Of a DNA stretch of 56,290 bases, positions 1 through 7,249 are shown in pieces (the stretch's first letter is position 1; every line of letters starts with the position of its first letter). The stretch is taken from contig CACYQI010000015.1 of assembly GCA_902776455.1 (NCBI GenBank), positions 1 to 56,290 of the forward strand, read 5' to 3'. Made by a program: the position numbers and the translations under genes. The notes below the pieces were generated by a model. That model was not told the DNA's origin. It did not search any database and worked only from the letters and a program-made list of their open reading frames with translations. The stretch is from an uncultured Bacteroidales bacterium. GTDB taxonomy: Bacteria > Bacteroidota > Bacteroidia > Bacteroidales > Bacteroidaceae.

Positions 1-3000
1 ATAGAACATATCAGTGGTAACGGTTTCCGTATGCTAGGCAGTTCGCGCTATGCTGTTCCGTATCTACTGAGTAACCAATACTTCATCGGCGAAACTGCAT
101 ACTCTGGCAATGCCTACTATGACATCTATCCCATTGACCTCTCCGACGCAGGCCTCACTGCTTGGCAAGTCATATGCAATAATGCTCCTGACAATGCACA
201 GATCACCTGCTCTCGCAGTGATGTGAAAGGTTTGATGTCTGTCTATAAGAATGGCTACTTCTTCCTACCTACAGGCGTAACACCCGAGGAGGGCGACTTC
301 ACTTTGGGTGGAGCCAATGGCATCACCATAGACGCCACAGCACACGTCATCACCCTTTCTTACGACCCGAATCTTGCCATTGTTGCTGACGGTGTTACTG
401 TGGAGCAAGGCTGGCAGACAGCAGGTCGGGACAGCGAGGTAATGCTGCTTCGTGTCACAGCTAAGCCCTTTAAGGCTGCTACGAACACAACGCTTACCGT
501 CAGCCTCAAGGACGGTTCTGAAAGTAACATCTCAGCCTTGAAGCTTTACGAAGCCAACTCCAGCTCACCTGAGATCTACTCTACAGGCGACGGAGCGCCG
601 ACAAAGACAGTGGTCGCTACAGCAACCATCTCTGGCCCAACCGCCACATTCAACATCGGCAACCTCACTGCTGGCACGCACTACTATTGGATTGGTGCTA
701 CGGTGAGCAGCACAGCCACTCTTGGTGCTATCATTGATGCAGCCGTAACGGGCATATCCTATCAGGTGGAAGGCCAGACGGCACAGAACCTCGACCTGAC
801 CTCTGTTGGCGACCCTGCCGACCGTGGCGCTATGGTCTTCAATGTACGCAGCTATCCCTTCCTGCCGCGTGACAATGGCAGCCGCGTCTATCGTATTCCT
901 GCCATGATTGTTGCTGAGGATGGCAGCATCGTAGTGGCAGCCGACAAACGCTATCAAAGCTATACCGACATCGGCGGCGGTCACGTCATCGACATCGTCG
1001 TTCGTCGCTCTACCGATGGCGGCAAGACATGGAGCGAACCCGTCACCATTGCTAAAGGCTTAGGTACTGCCGACAATAACAGGTGTGGCTTCGGTGACCC
1101 CAGCCTCGTGAAGGGTAAGGACGGTAAGCTCTACTGTCTCTTCGCTGCAGGCAACCTCGGCTATTGGTATGGCCAGAAGCATATCTGTATGTCCACCAGC
1201 ACAGACAATGGTGTGACGTGGAGCAGCAGCGAGAGCAATCCTCCCGTCGATCTCTACTCTACTGGTGCCATTCAGAACGCCACAGGTGTTGGTGCTGCCG
1301 GCGGCTACGGTCTCTACGACTACTTCGTCACTTCCGGCAAGGGTCTCTACACCTCCGACGGCATACTGATGTACCTCATCCCTGCACAAACTCTGACAGC
1401 CAGCAACTACACCATCACCGACGGCACTTATTGGGGTGCTGCTGCAGACGACTACCTGTTCTATTCCACCGACGACGGTGCTACCTGGTACTTCAGCCAA
1501 ACGCCTATGATTATCGGAGGCGACGAAGCAAAGGTGATTGAAATGAATGACGGCTCGCTGTTCGGTTCTATCCGCAAGGGAGGTGCACGCCGCTTCAACA
1601 CCGCCACCTACACAAAGAACGACGACGGCAAGACGCTCAGCTTCACGTATGGCACGCAATGGGACAACGACCAACTCCATCAGGACAGCCAGAACAATCA
1701 GGACATCTACTATTACCAGCGCGAAACAACAGAGGGCAAGACCGACGTCATCATCCACTCCATCACAACGGGCAACCACGTCAACTTCAAGCTCTTCTAC
1801 AGCACCGACCAGGGTGTCAACTGGACAGAGTTCCTGAACGTGCAGACCAAAGGCACACGCTATGTGACGATGGACAAGAATCCGGCCAACGGCAGCCTGT
1901 ACCTCTTCTTCGAAGACCAGAGCCTCAACAGCGCAGGCGGCTACACCGACTTCAACCACTATCCCTTGAACTTCATCGAGATTACGCGCGACCAGCTCGT
2001 AAGCCTCATTCCTGCTCTGGAGGAATACAATGTGCCCGAATACCTGGAGGCAAAGGATGTGAAGATTGTCCACGGATTATCTGGCGAAAGCAACTTCGGC
2101 TCGTGGAGCGGCCTCACCTGGACGTCTAATGCTGCCAGCGGAGTTGCCGGGCTGACCATGACACTGAGCGACGGCTCATATAACAGATTCTCCTCATTGA
2201 ATGGTGTTTACAATCTGGCTTATAACCCCGCCGCAGCCAACACCAACTCCACCATAACGCTGACGGCGCCCACGGGCTATGTCATCACTGGCTATTCCGT
2301 ACAAACAGGTGTATATCAGGCTGCCACATACACATTGACGGCTTCTGACGGTACATCCGTTACTCCTGCCAACCTCGGCAGCACCTACACGCCTCTCGAG
2401 GTTTCGGGCTTGTCGGCAACATCAACTGCCATCACCGTCACCACGACTGATGCCAGCAAGTGGCTGTCTTTGGCTAACTTCACTGTTTCCCTTGCCAAGA
2501 CTCTCCCGCTCAATGTCGTGGGCGACAAGAGCTATGCAACGCTCTACCTGCCCTTCGACGTGACGACGACCGGCGCAACGAAGGCTTACTATGCTGCTAA
2601 GGTCAACAACGGCTCCGTACAGCTGACCGAGACATCGGGCGAAGGCACGGAGATTCCTGCCAACACCGCCGTGGTGCTCGTCAATGAAAACGGAGAAGCA
2701 AGCGCTACCTTGAATATGACTACTGGACTCACCTCCGTGGTCAGCGAAAGCGCGAACCTGCTGAAGGGTACTTTGGTGCCGATGAGCCTCGACCTGGGCG
2801 ATGCTACAAGCTACTACTCATTGGGCAATTATAACAGCGTGATCGGCTTCTATAAGTTCGAAGGCGGAACCATCACCCTCGGTGCCAACAAGGCCTATCT
2901 CGAAGTGCCTGCAAGCGGCGACGTCAAGGGCTTCACCTTCGACTTCGACGATGATGCAACTTCAATAAATGAAGAATTAAGAATGAAGAATGAAGAATCT

Positions 3001-3084
3001 TCAATCTTCAACCTCGCCGGCCAGCGCATCAGTAAGCCGCTCAAGGGCATCAGCATCGTCAACGGAAAGAAAGTCCTGAGATAG
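1..3084 (+). CDS. Exo-alpha-sialidase (GH33-like), 5' end outside window
   Basis: The reading frame is open to base 1 and has no convincing start, so the gene begins upstream; numbering below is from the Met at base 31. A YRIP motif at about 287-290 matches the sialidase FRIP motif that supplies the first arginine of the triad. Asp boxes (S-x-D-x-G-x-x-W) start near residues 327, 390, 479 and 591. About 270 residues precede the propeller and may be a carbohydrate-binding domain. After the propeller comes a beta-rich module with YATLYLPF and IPANTAVVL, also found in the surface proteins at 13795 and 16941, then a tail with NLAGQRISKPLKGI and GKKVLR, which resembles a type IX secretion signal. 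The enzyme should release terminal sialic acid outside the cell. A repeat-derived NEELRMKNEES segment sits just before the tail. The family call is firm; substrate linkage is unknown. Confidence 0.9.
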   Translation: MEHISGNGFRMLGSSRYAVPYLLSNQYFIGETAYSGNAYYDIYPIDLSDAGLTAWQVICNNAPDNAQITCSRSDVKGLMSVYKNGYFFLPTGVTPEEGDFTLGGANGITIDATAHVITLSYDPNLAIVADGVTVEQGWQTAGRDSEVMLLRVTAKPFKAATNTTLTVSLKDGSESNISALKLYEANSSSPEIYSTGDGAPTKTVVATATISGPTATFNIGNLTAGTHYYWIGATVSSTATLGAIIDAAVTGISYQVEGQTAQNLDLTSVGDPADRGAMVFNVRSYPFLPRDNGSRVYRIPAMIVAEDGSIVVAADKRYQSYTDIGGGHVIDIVVRRSTDGGKTWSEPVTIAKGLGTADNNRCGFGDPSLVKGKDGKLYCLFAAGNLGYWYGQKHICMSTSTDNGVTWSSSESNPPVDLYSTGAIQNATGVGAAGGYGLYDYFVTSGKGLYTSDGILMYLIPAQTLTASNYTITDGTYWGAAADDYLFYSTDDGATWYFSQTPMIIGGDEAKVIEMNDGSLFGSIRKGGARRFNTATYTKNDDGKTLSFTYGTQWDNDQLHQDSQNNQDIYYYQRETTEGKTDVIIHSITTGNHVNFKLFYSTDQGVNWTEFLNVQTKGTRYVTMDKNPANGSLYLFFEDQSLNSAGGYTDFNHYPLNFIEITRDQLVSLIPALEEYNVPEYLEAKDVKIVHGLSGESNFGSWSGLTWTSNAASGVAGLTMTLSDGSYNRFSSLNGVYNLAYNPAAANTNSTITLTAPTGYVITGYSVQTGVYQAATYTLTASDGTSVTPANLGSTYTPLEVSGLSATSTAITVTTTDASKWLSLANFTVSLAKTLPLNVVGDKSYATLYLPFDVTTTGATKAYYAAKVNNGSVQLTETSGEGTEIPANTAVVLVNENGEASATLNMTTGLTSVVSESANLLKGTLVPMSLDLGDATSYYSLGNYNSVIGFYKFEGGTITLGANKAYLEVPASGDVKGFTFDFDDDATSINEELRMKNEESSIFNLAGQRISKPLKGISIVNGKKVLR
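2967..2999 (+). repeat. In-frame repeat inside sialidase (NEELR-type, 33 bp)
   Basis: This 33-bp purine-rich stretch (AATGAAGAATTAAGAA...) matches the reverse strand of 55578-55610 in the anti-sigma gene at 32 of 33 positions. In both genes it is read in the same frame, giving NEELR(M/I)KNEES. It lies between the last beta module and the C-terminal tail, a likely flexible linker. Confidence 0.85.
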
Positions 3085-3127
3085 TCAAACAGTCACTCTA
3101 CAATAAACCTTCAAACAGCATATCATC

Positions 3128-3313
3128 ATGAAAAAGCAAATCTATCAATCGCCGCATGCCTTCGCCGTGAATTTAATAGGCAGAACCATGATATCCACAT
3201 CTATGATACTGGGTAATAACGGACAGAAAGTCAACAATGACTATGACATCGGCTTCGTGAAAGACTACGATTCACAAATAAGTGACGTCAATCTTTGGGA
3301 TAATGAATGGTAA
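3128..3313 (+). CDS. Small protein, MKK...WDNEW type
   Basis: A 61-residue protein starting MKKQIYQSP and ending DVNLWDNEW. It has no clear signal peptide or membrane segment. The start lies 43 nt after the sialidase stop, and the last 11 nt overlap the preferred start of the next gene, so translation of the three is probably coupled. The 51-residue protein at 16784-16939 has the same plan: MKK-x-Y-x-x-P near the start, a Met/Ser patch about 20 residues in, and a short Trp/Asp/Glu-rich end, again straight after a surface protein with the same type of C-terminal tail. From memory such short proteins are common in Prevotella-like genomes, but I know no function for them. The position suggests a role linked to secretion or display of the upstream protein; that is inference. 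Confidence 0.65.
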   Translation: MKKQIYQSPHAFAVNLIGRTMISTSMILGNNGQKVNNDYDIGFVKDYDSQISDVNLWDNEW

Positions 3314-4697
3314 TCGTCTCATAAGGATACTCTTCCTGAGCCTAATGCCCTGTGTCTGCACGCCTGTGCCGGCACAGGACATTGCTCCTTTCAGGAAGGG
3401 CGACCGCGTGGCGTTCGTCGGCAACAGCATCACCGACGGCGGCCACTACCACTCCTACATCTGGCTCTACTACATGACGCACTTCCCCCGCATGCGGCTC
3501 TGGATGGCCAACTGCGGCGTGGGCGGCGACACGGCAAAGGATATTCTGGCACGATTCGACGACGATGTGCTCGCCAAAGAGCCGACCGTCGTGACCTTCA
3601 CCTTCGGCATGAACGACACCGGCTACTACGAGTACAACGGCAACGACTCTGCCGACTTTGCCCGACGCAAATATGAGGAAACGAGGCAGCGGTTCGCCCT
3701 CTGCGAGGAGAAACTGAAGAGCCTCAAGGGCATACGTACGGTGATGATTGGCACGTCGCCCTACGACCAGACCTCCACGTTCAACGACGAGGTCTTTGCC
3801 CGCAAGAACGACAACATGCAGCGAGTCGTCAGCCTACAGAAGGAGGCAGCCGAGCGGAACGGATGGGAGTTCCTGGACTTCAACGCGCCGATGGTGGCGA
3901 TGAACCGGAAGCAACAGCAGACCGACCCGGCCTTCACGCTCATCGGCTCCGACCGCATACATCCCGACAACGACGGCCACATGGCTATGGCCTATCTCTT
4001 CCTGCAGGCACAGGGCATGGTGGGCAGGAAGGTGGCCGACATGGAAGTGGATGCGCTGAAGGGCAAAGCGACGAAGTCCGGCAACTGCCGCATCTCGAAG
4101 GTGAAGCCGACATACGACGGCCTGCAGTTCGACTGCCTTGCCGCCTCCCTACCCTTCCCCCTCGACACCGTAGCCCACGGATGGGGCTTCAGTCGCGGTG
4201 CAGCCAGAGTCACGAAGGTCATCCCGTCGTTCATCGACGACCTGAGCGACGAGCACCTGACCGTCAAGGGCCTCAACGGCATCTTCCGGCTGAGCATCGA
4301 CGGCATCGTCATCGACACGCTCTCGGCTGCCACGCTGTCACGCGGCATCAACCTCTCACGCTATCGCCACACACCGCAGTACCAGCAGGCACTGGCCGTG
4401 ATGGCTCTGAACGAGACGCGTTGGGAGGTGGAACGAAGATTTCGCGAATGGGCTTGGGTCAACTACGACTTCATGATGCCGGCAGGCTTTCTCAACGACG
4501 ACAGCGAACAGGCTGCACAGAAGTTCCGCGAGCTGTGCCGAGGCAACGACTGGCTGGCAAGCAAGCGCGGCACATACGACCAGATGGTGCGCCCCGAAGT
4601 GCGCGACGCCTATCAGAAGGAGATGGAACTGCTCGTGGAACGCATCTACGACCTCAACCGCCCGCGTAAACACACCTTCCTGCTCAAGAAACTATGA
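3303..4697 (+). CDS. Secreted SGNH/GDSL-family hydrolase
   Basis: Start chosen at 3303 rather than 3282, because MNGNRLIRILFLSLMPCVCT then begins directly with a signal-peptide-like segment ending near PVPAQ (residue 25). SGNH blocks are clear: GNSITDGG with Ser42, a Gly at 74 (CGVGGD), GMND with Asn104, and DRIHPDNDGH with Asp217 and His220. The roughly 200 C-terminal residues are not assigned; they include an Arg/Trp-rich stretch (RWEVERRFREWAW) of the kind seen in many Bacteroidetes SGNH esterases. The enzyme should be a periplasmic or secreted ester hydrolase. Its place after a sialidase suggests de-O-acetylation of sialic acid or another glycan, so a sialate O-acetylesterase role is plausible but unproven. 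Length is 464 residues. The end is followed within 6 nt by a 44-bp repeat array. Confidence 0.85.
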   Translation: MNGNRLIRILFLSLMPCVCTPVPAQDIAPFRKGDRVAFVGNSITDGGHYHSYIWLYYMTHFPRMRLWMANCGVGGDTAKDILARFDDDVLAKEPTVVTFTFGMNDTGYYEYNGNDSADFARRKYEETRQRFALCEEKLKSLKGIRTVMIGTSPYDQTSTFNDEVFARKNDNMQRVVSLQKEAAERNGWEFLDFNAPMVAMNRKQQQTDPAFTLIGSDRIHPDNDGHMAMAYLFLQAQGMVGRKVADMEVDALKGKATKSGNCRISKVKPTYDGLQFDCLAASLPFPLDTVAHGWGFSRGAARVTKVIPSFIDDLSDEHLTVKGLNGIFRLSIDGIVIDTLSAATLSRGINLSRYRHTPQYQQALAVMALNETRWEVERRFREWAWVNYDFMMPAGFLNDDSEQAAQKFRELCRGNDWLASKRGTYDQMVRPEVRDAYQKEMELLVERIYDLNRPRKHTFLLKKL

Positions 4698-4702
4698 TTT
4701 GC

Positions 4703-5007
4703 GACTGGGAATTTATAACCACAGATTAAGCGGACTGGACGGACTAAGATTGGTCTATAAAACAACGGATTGAACGGATTTGACGGACTTCGACTGGATT
4801 ATAAAACCACAGATTGAGCGGATTCAACTGATTAAAAATGGATTATAAAACAACGGATTGAACAGATTGGACGGATTAAGACTGGACTTTATAACCACAG
4901 ATTAAGCGGATTGAACGGATTGGGAAGGGATTTATAACCACAGATTGAGCAGATTCAACGGATTATGAATGGATGATGACCACGGATTGAACGGATTGGA
5001 CGGATTA
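4703..5007 (-). repeat. 44-bp tandem array, left arm (about 7 units)
   Basis: Seven consecutive units of 44, 44, 44, 44, 44, 43 and 42 bp. Each reads ...TTATAACCAC-AGATTAAGCGGATTGAACGGATT... on the plus strand. It is the reverse complement of the array at 5614-6009, so the two form an inverted pair about 600 bp apart. The array begins 6 nt after the SGNH stop codon. Confidence 0.9.
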
Positions 5008-5052
5008 TTACTAAACTACGAATTACGCGAATTGGCTGAATTATAATTTATT

Positions 5053-5102
5053 ATTGCTGTCCGGTAAAAAGCACCGGAGGCGCTTATTAAGCGGACAACA
5101 AT
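5053..5102. mobile_element. Minimal MITE-like hairpin (50 bp)
   Basis: The sequence runs from ATTGCTGTCCGGTAAA to TTAAGCGGACAACAAT. The two ends are inverted repeats, with a short internal GCACCGGAGGCGC stem. The same ends bound longer elements at 12233-12550, 12562-12726, 51260-51310 and 51322-51626, so this looks like the smallest non-autonomous version. No coding capacity. Confidence 0.7.
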
Positions 5103-5183
5103 AATAAGATTCAAGCATTTAGCGTAATCCGTGGGGGACGCATTCAAGCCTCGCGAAGAGACGTGCAATGGAGCCCCGTTTTA

Positions 5184-5268
5184 CACTCCACGGAGAATCG
5201 GCTTACACTCCACGGAGAATCGGCTTACGCTCCACGGAGCATCGGGCTACACTCCACGGAGAATCGGC
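5184..5268 (+). repeat. 22-bp tandem array, locus 1
   Basis: Four units of 22 bp built on CACTCCACGGAG(A/C)ATCGG. The core CTCC-AC-GGAG is an imperfect palindrome. The flanks are unit-like, with TTTTACACTCC on the left. Confidence 0.9.
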
Positions 5269-5307
5269 AAGACGGGTACGGATATGAGCGGGAAGGGATG
5301 CGCTTCC

Positions 5308-5414
5308 TCTCCCCTCCCCTTGGAGGGGAGGGGTTGGGGGTGGGGGTGCTAAGTCGATTGGATGAATTGAGTCACAGACCCCACCCCTAGCCCCTCCCCT
5401 TGGAGGGGAGGGGA
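5308..5414. repeat. Pair of G/C-rich hairpins (CCCCTCCCC...GGGGAGGGG)
   Basis: Two copies of CCCCTCCCCTTGGAGGGG in inverted arrangement about 80 bp apart. The first runs into GGGGTTGGGGGTGGGGG on the plus strand and the second is preceded by the complement of that sequence. The same family recurs at 12800-12856, 22346-22456, 51636-51735 and inside the receptor gene at 53295-53368. Confidence 0.85.
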
Positions 5415-5425
5415 ACCGCGGCTCA

Positions 5426-5507
5426 CACTCCACGGAGCATCGGGCTACACTGCACGGAGCAACGGGCTACGCTCCACGGAGAATCGGGCTACGCTCCACA
5501 GAGCATA
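5426..5507 (+). repeat. 22-bp tandem array, locus 2
   Basis: Four units of the 22-bp family in the same orientation as 5184-5268. One unit has CTGCACGGAG and the last has CTCCACAGAG. The array ends in GAGCATAAAA, a boundary also seen at 51101-51160. Confidence 0.85.
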
Positions 5508-5613
5508 AAACCACCCCCTCTGAAGGTACTCTTCGCAACACGCGTAGCACCATACTTTTCAACACGAATTGCACGAGTCTCACGAATTGACTTCGCCCTC
5601 AACTGACAAGGAA

Positions 5614-6009
5614 AATCCGTTCAATCTGCTTAATCCGTGGTTATAAAATCCCTTCCCAATCCGTCCAATCCGCTTAATCCGTTGTTATAAAATCCCTTCC
5701 CAATCCGTCAAATCCGTTCAATCCGTGGTTTTATAATCCAATCCCAATCCGTCCAATCCGCTCAATCCGTGGTTATAAAATCCCCTCCCAATCCGTCAAA
5801 TCCGTTCAATCCGTGGTTATAAAATCCCTTCCCAATCCGTTCAATCAGCTTAATCCGTGGTTATAAAAACCCTTCCCAATCCGTCAAATCCGTTAAATCC
5901 GTTGTTTTATAATCCAGTCTTAATCTGTTCAATCCGCTCAATCCGTTGTTTTATAATCCAGTCGAAGTCCGTCAAATCCGTTCAATCCGTTGTTTATTAT
6001 AACATCTCG
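5614..6009 (+). repeat. 44-bp tandem array, right arm (9 units)
   Basis: Nine units of 44 bp each. Within a unit, AATCCGT-type 9-10 bp sub-repeats occur three times, followed by GGTTATAAAATCCCTTCCC. The array is inverted relative to 4703-5007. It ends 56 nt from the stop codon of the convergent esterase gene. The stretch 5515-5613 between arrays holds only further short repeats (CACGAATTG type) and no gene. Confidence 0.92.
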
Positions 6010-6065
6010 TGTAATCCGAGTAATCCGCGTTAGTGGGCGTTGGGGGTGCGGTGTCCCTCCCTGCC

Positions 6066-6917
6066 CTACCGCGCGAAGTTGCGGGAGGCGAAGGGCAGGG
6101 CGAGGCGAAGTGCCTGGTGCCAGTACTCCCAGTTGTGGACGCCGTTGCGGACGCGCAGTTCGTCGTGGATGCGGGCCGAGCGCATCAACTGGTGCATGCG
6201 GACGCTTTGGTCGAAGAGGAAGTCATCGTCGCCGCAGTCGAAGAACCACTTCACGGTACGCAGCTTCTGCTTCGTGGCATCGTCGGCCTGTTCCACGAAG
6301 CGCAGAGCGCTGTGCTCCCGGACGGCCTCGCAGACGTAGTAGCGCTTGTCCTTCTCTTCGCCTGCACCCACGTCGTTACTGCCGTGGTCGAGCCACGGAC
6401 TCATGGCGTAGCACGACGAGAACATGTCGGGATGCCTCTGGCAATAGACGGTGCTGCCGCCGCCGCCCATCGAGAGACCCATCACGGCACGGTGCTCCTT
6501 GTCGCCCACGGCATGGTACTTCTTCTCGACCGCTGGCAGGAACTCCTGGAAAAAGAAGTCCTCGTACGACCAGCCCGGCATGTTGAAGTAGCCGTTCCAC
6601 GTGTTGTGGGTGTCCGGACCGCCCGCATTGGGCATGACAATCACGACGGGCACGCATTCGCCCGTGCCGATGAGTTCGTCCACTACGGTCTGCATCTGCC
6701 CTCGGTCACGCCAGGCCCGATAGTCGTCGCTCAGGCCGTGGAGCAGATAGATGATGGGATAGAGCCGGTCCGACTTGTTGAATCCGTCGGGCAGATAGAC
6801 ATTCAGGGGCACGTCGGCTGAGAGAATCTGGCTCTTCACCGTGTCGGTCACGATTCGTCCCGCCACGGAAGGCAGGCTCAGCATAAGCAGCAGGGCTGCA
6901 AACAGGGTTTTCTTCAT
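6066..6917 (-). CDS. Secreted CE1-like alpha/beta-hydrolase esterase
   Basis: A 283-residue protein with a signal peptide (MKKTLFAALLLMLSLPSVAG). The fold signature is complete: YLLHGLSDD (oxyanion strand, residues 57-65), the nucleophile elbow GLSMGG with Ser149, the acid in CGDDDFL (probably Asp232) and the histidine in GVHNWEYWHQ (His261). Spacing and the H-x-W-x-x-W end match the esterase D / acetyl-xylan and feruloyl esterase (CE1-like) group. It probably cleaves ester groups from dietary or host glycans in the periplasm or outside the cell; the substrate cannot be told. It is a single-gene unit facing away from guaA, with its own promoter at 6951-6982, and it converges on the repeat-filled gap after the SGNH gene. 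Confidence 0.85.
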   Translation of the reverse strand: MKKTLFAALLLMLSLPSVAGRIVTDTVKSQILSADVPLNVYLPDGFNKSDRLYPIIYLLHGLSDDYRAWRDRGQMQTVVDELIGTGECVPVVIVMPNAGGPDTHNTWNGYFNMPGWSYEDFFFQEFLPAVEKKYHAVGDKEHRAVMGLSMGGGGSTVYCQRHPDMFSSCYAMSPWLDHGSNDVGAGEEKDKRYYVCEAVREHSALRFVEQADDATKQKLRTVKWFFDCGDDDFLFDQSVRMHQLMRSARIHDELRVRNGVHNWEYWHQALRLALPFASRNFAR

Positions 6918-6950
6918 CGTCGTTTTGCATTAGTTGGTTCGTCTCAGATG

Positions 6951-6982
6951 CAAAGGTAGCGATTATTTCAATACGAGGCAAA
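6951..6982 (-). promoter_or_regulatory. Bacteroidetes-type promoter for the CE1-like esterase
   Basis: On the minus strand, TTTG (6979-6982), 20 nt, TACCTTTG (6951-6958). This fits the Bacteroidetes housekeeping consensus TTTG-N19-21-TAnnTTTG. The start codon is 33 nt further on. Confidence 0.75.
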
Positions 6983-7081
6983 ACATCCGACAATAAAAAG
7001 AATGCTTCTCCGCCGTTTTGCACCGAGAGCATGCAAAAACGGTGCAAACCATGTAATACCCAAACAAAAACGGCGATTTGT

Positions 7082-7112
7082 TTTGTTTTTCGTCCGCTTA
7101 TTCGTAACTTTG
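7082..7112 (+). promoter_or_regulatory. Bacteroidetes-type promoter for guaA
   Basis: TTTG (7082-7085), 19 nt, TAACTTTG (7105-7112). It predicts a leader of about 130 nt before the guaA start. The leader ends in an AT-rich repeat. I see no recognisable purine riboswitch. Confidence 0.7.
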
Positions 7113-7220
7113 CACGCAAATTTGGAAAAGAGTGTACTGCCGCATGGCAGCATTCGCGCCCCGCAGCCCCCTGAAAGCACGTCCGGAGGCTGCTGTCCGA
7201 GCGCCCCATGCTGACTGCCT

Positions 7221-7249
7221 CCCTATACATTATTATATATATTATATAT
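7221..7249 (+). repeat. AT-rich element abutting the guaA start
   Basis: CCCTATACATTATTATATAT and the following AT run end at the guaA ATG. The first 22 nt are identical to the reverse strand of 55078-55099, which encodes LYIIIY in the receptor signal peptide. A related AT stretch (TTCATTATATATAATATATA) lies at the end of the sugar-transferase gene near 47737. Confidence 0.65.

Noticed and set aside
5131-5606. Several 60-80 codon frames in the gap after the SGNH gene
   Set aside because: They are translations of 22-bp and G/C-rich repeats in all frames, with no start context and no non-repeat sequence.
7119-7249. Purine riboswitch in the guaA leader
   Set aside because: No purine-aptamer core motifs or matching stems could be drawn; the leader ends in an AT-rich repeat instead.
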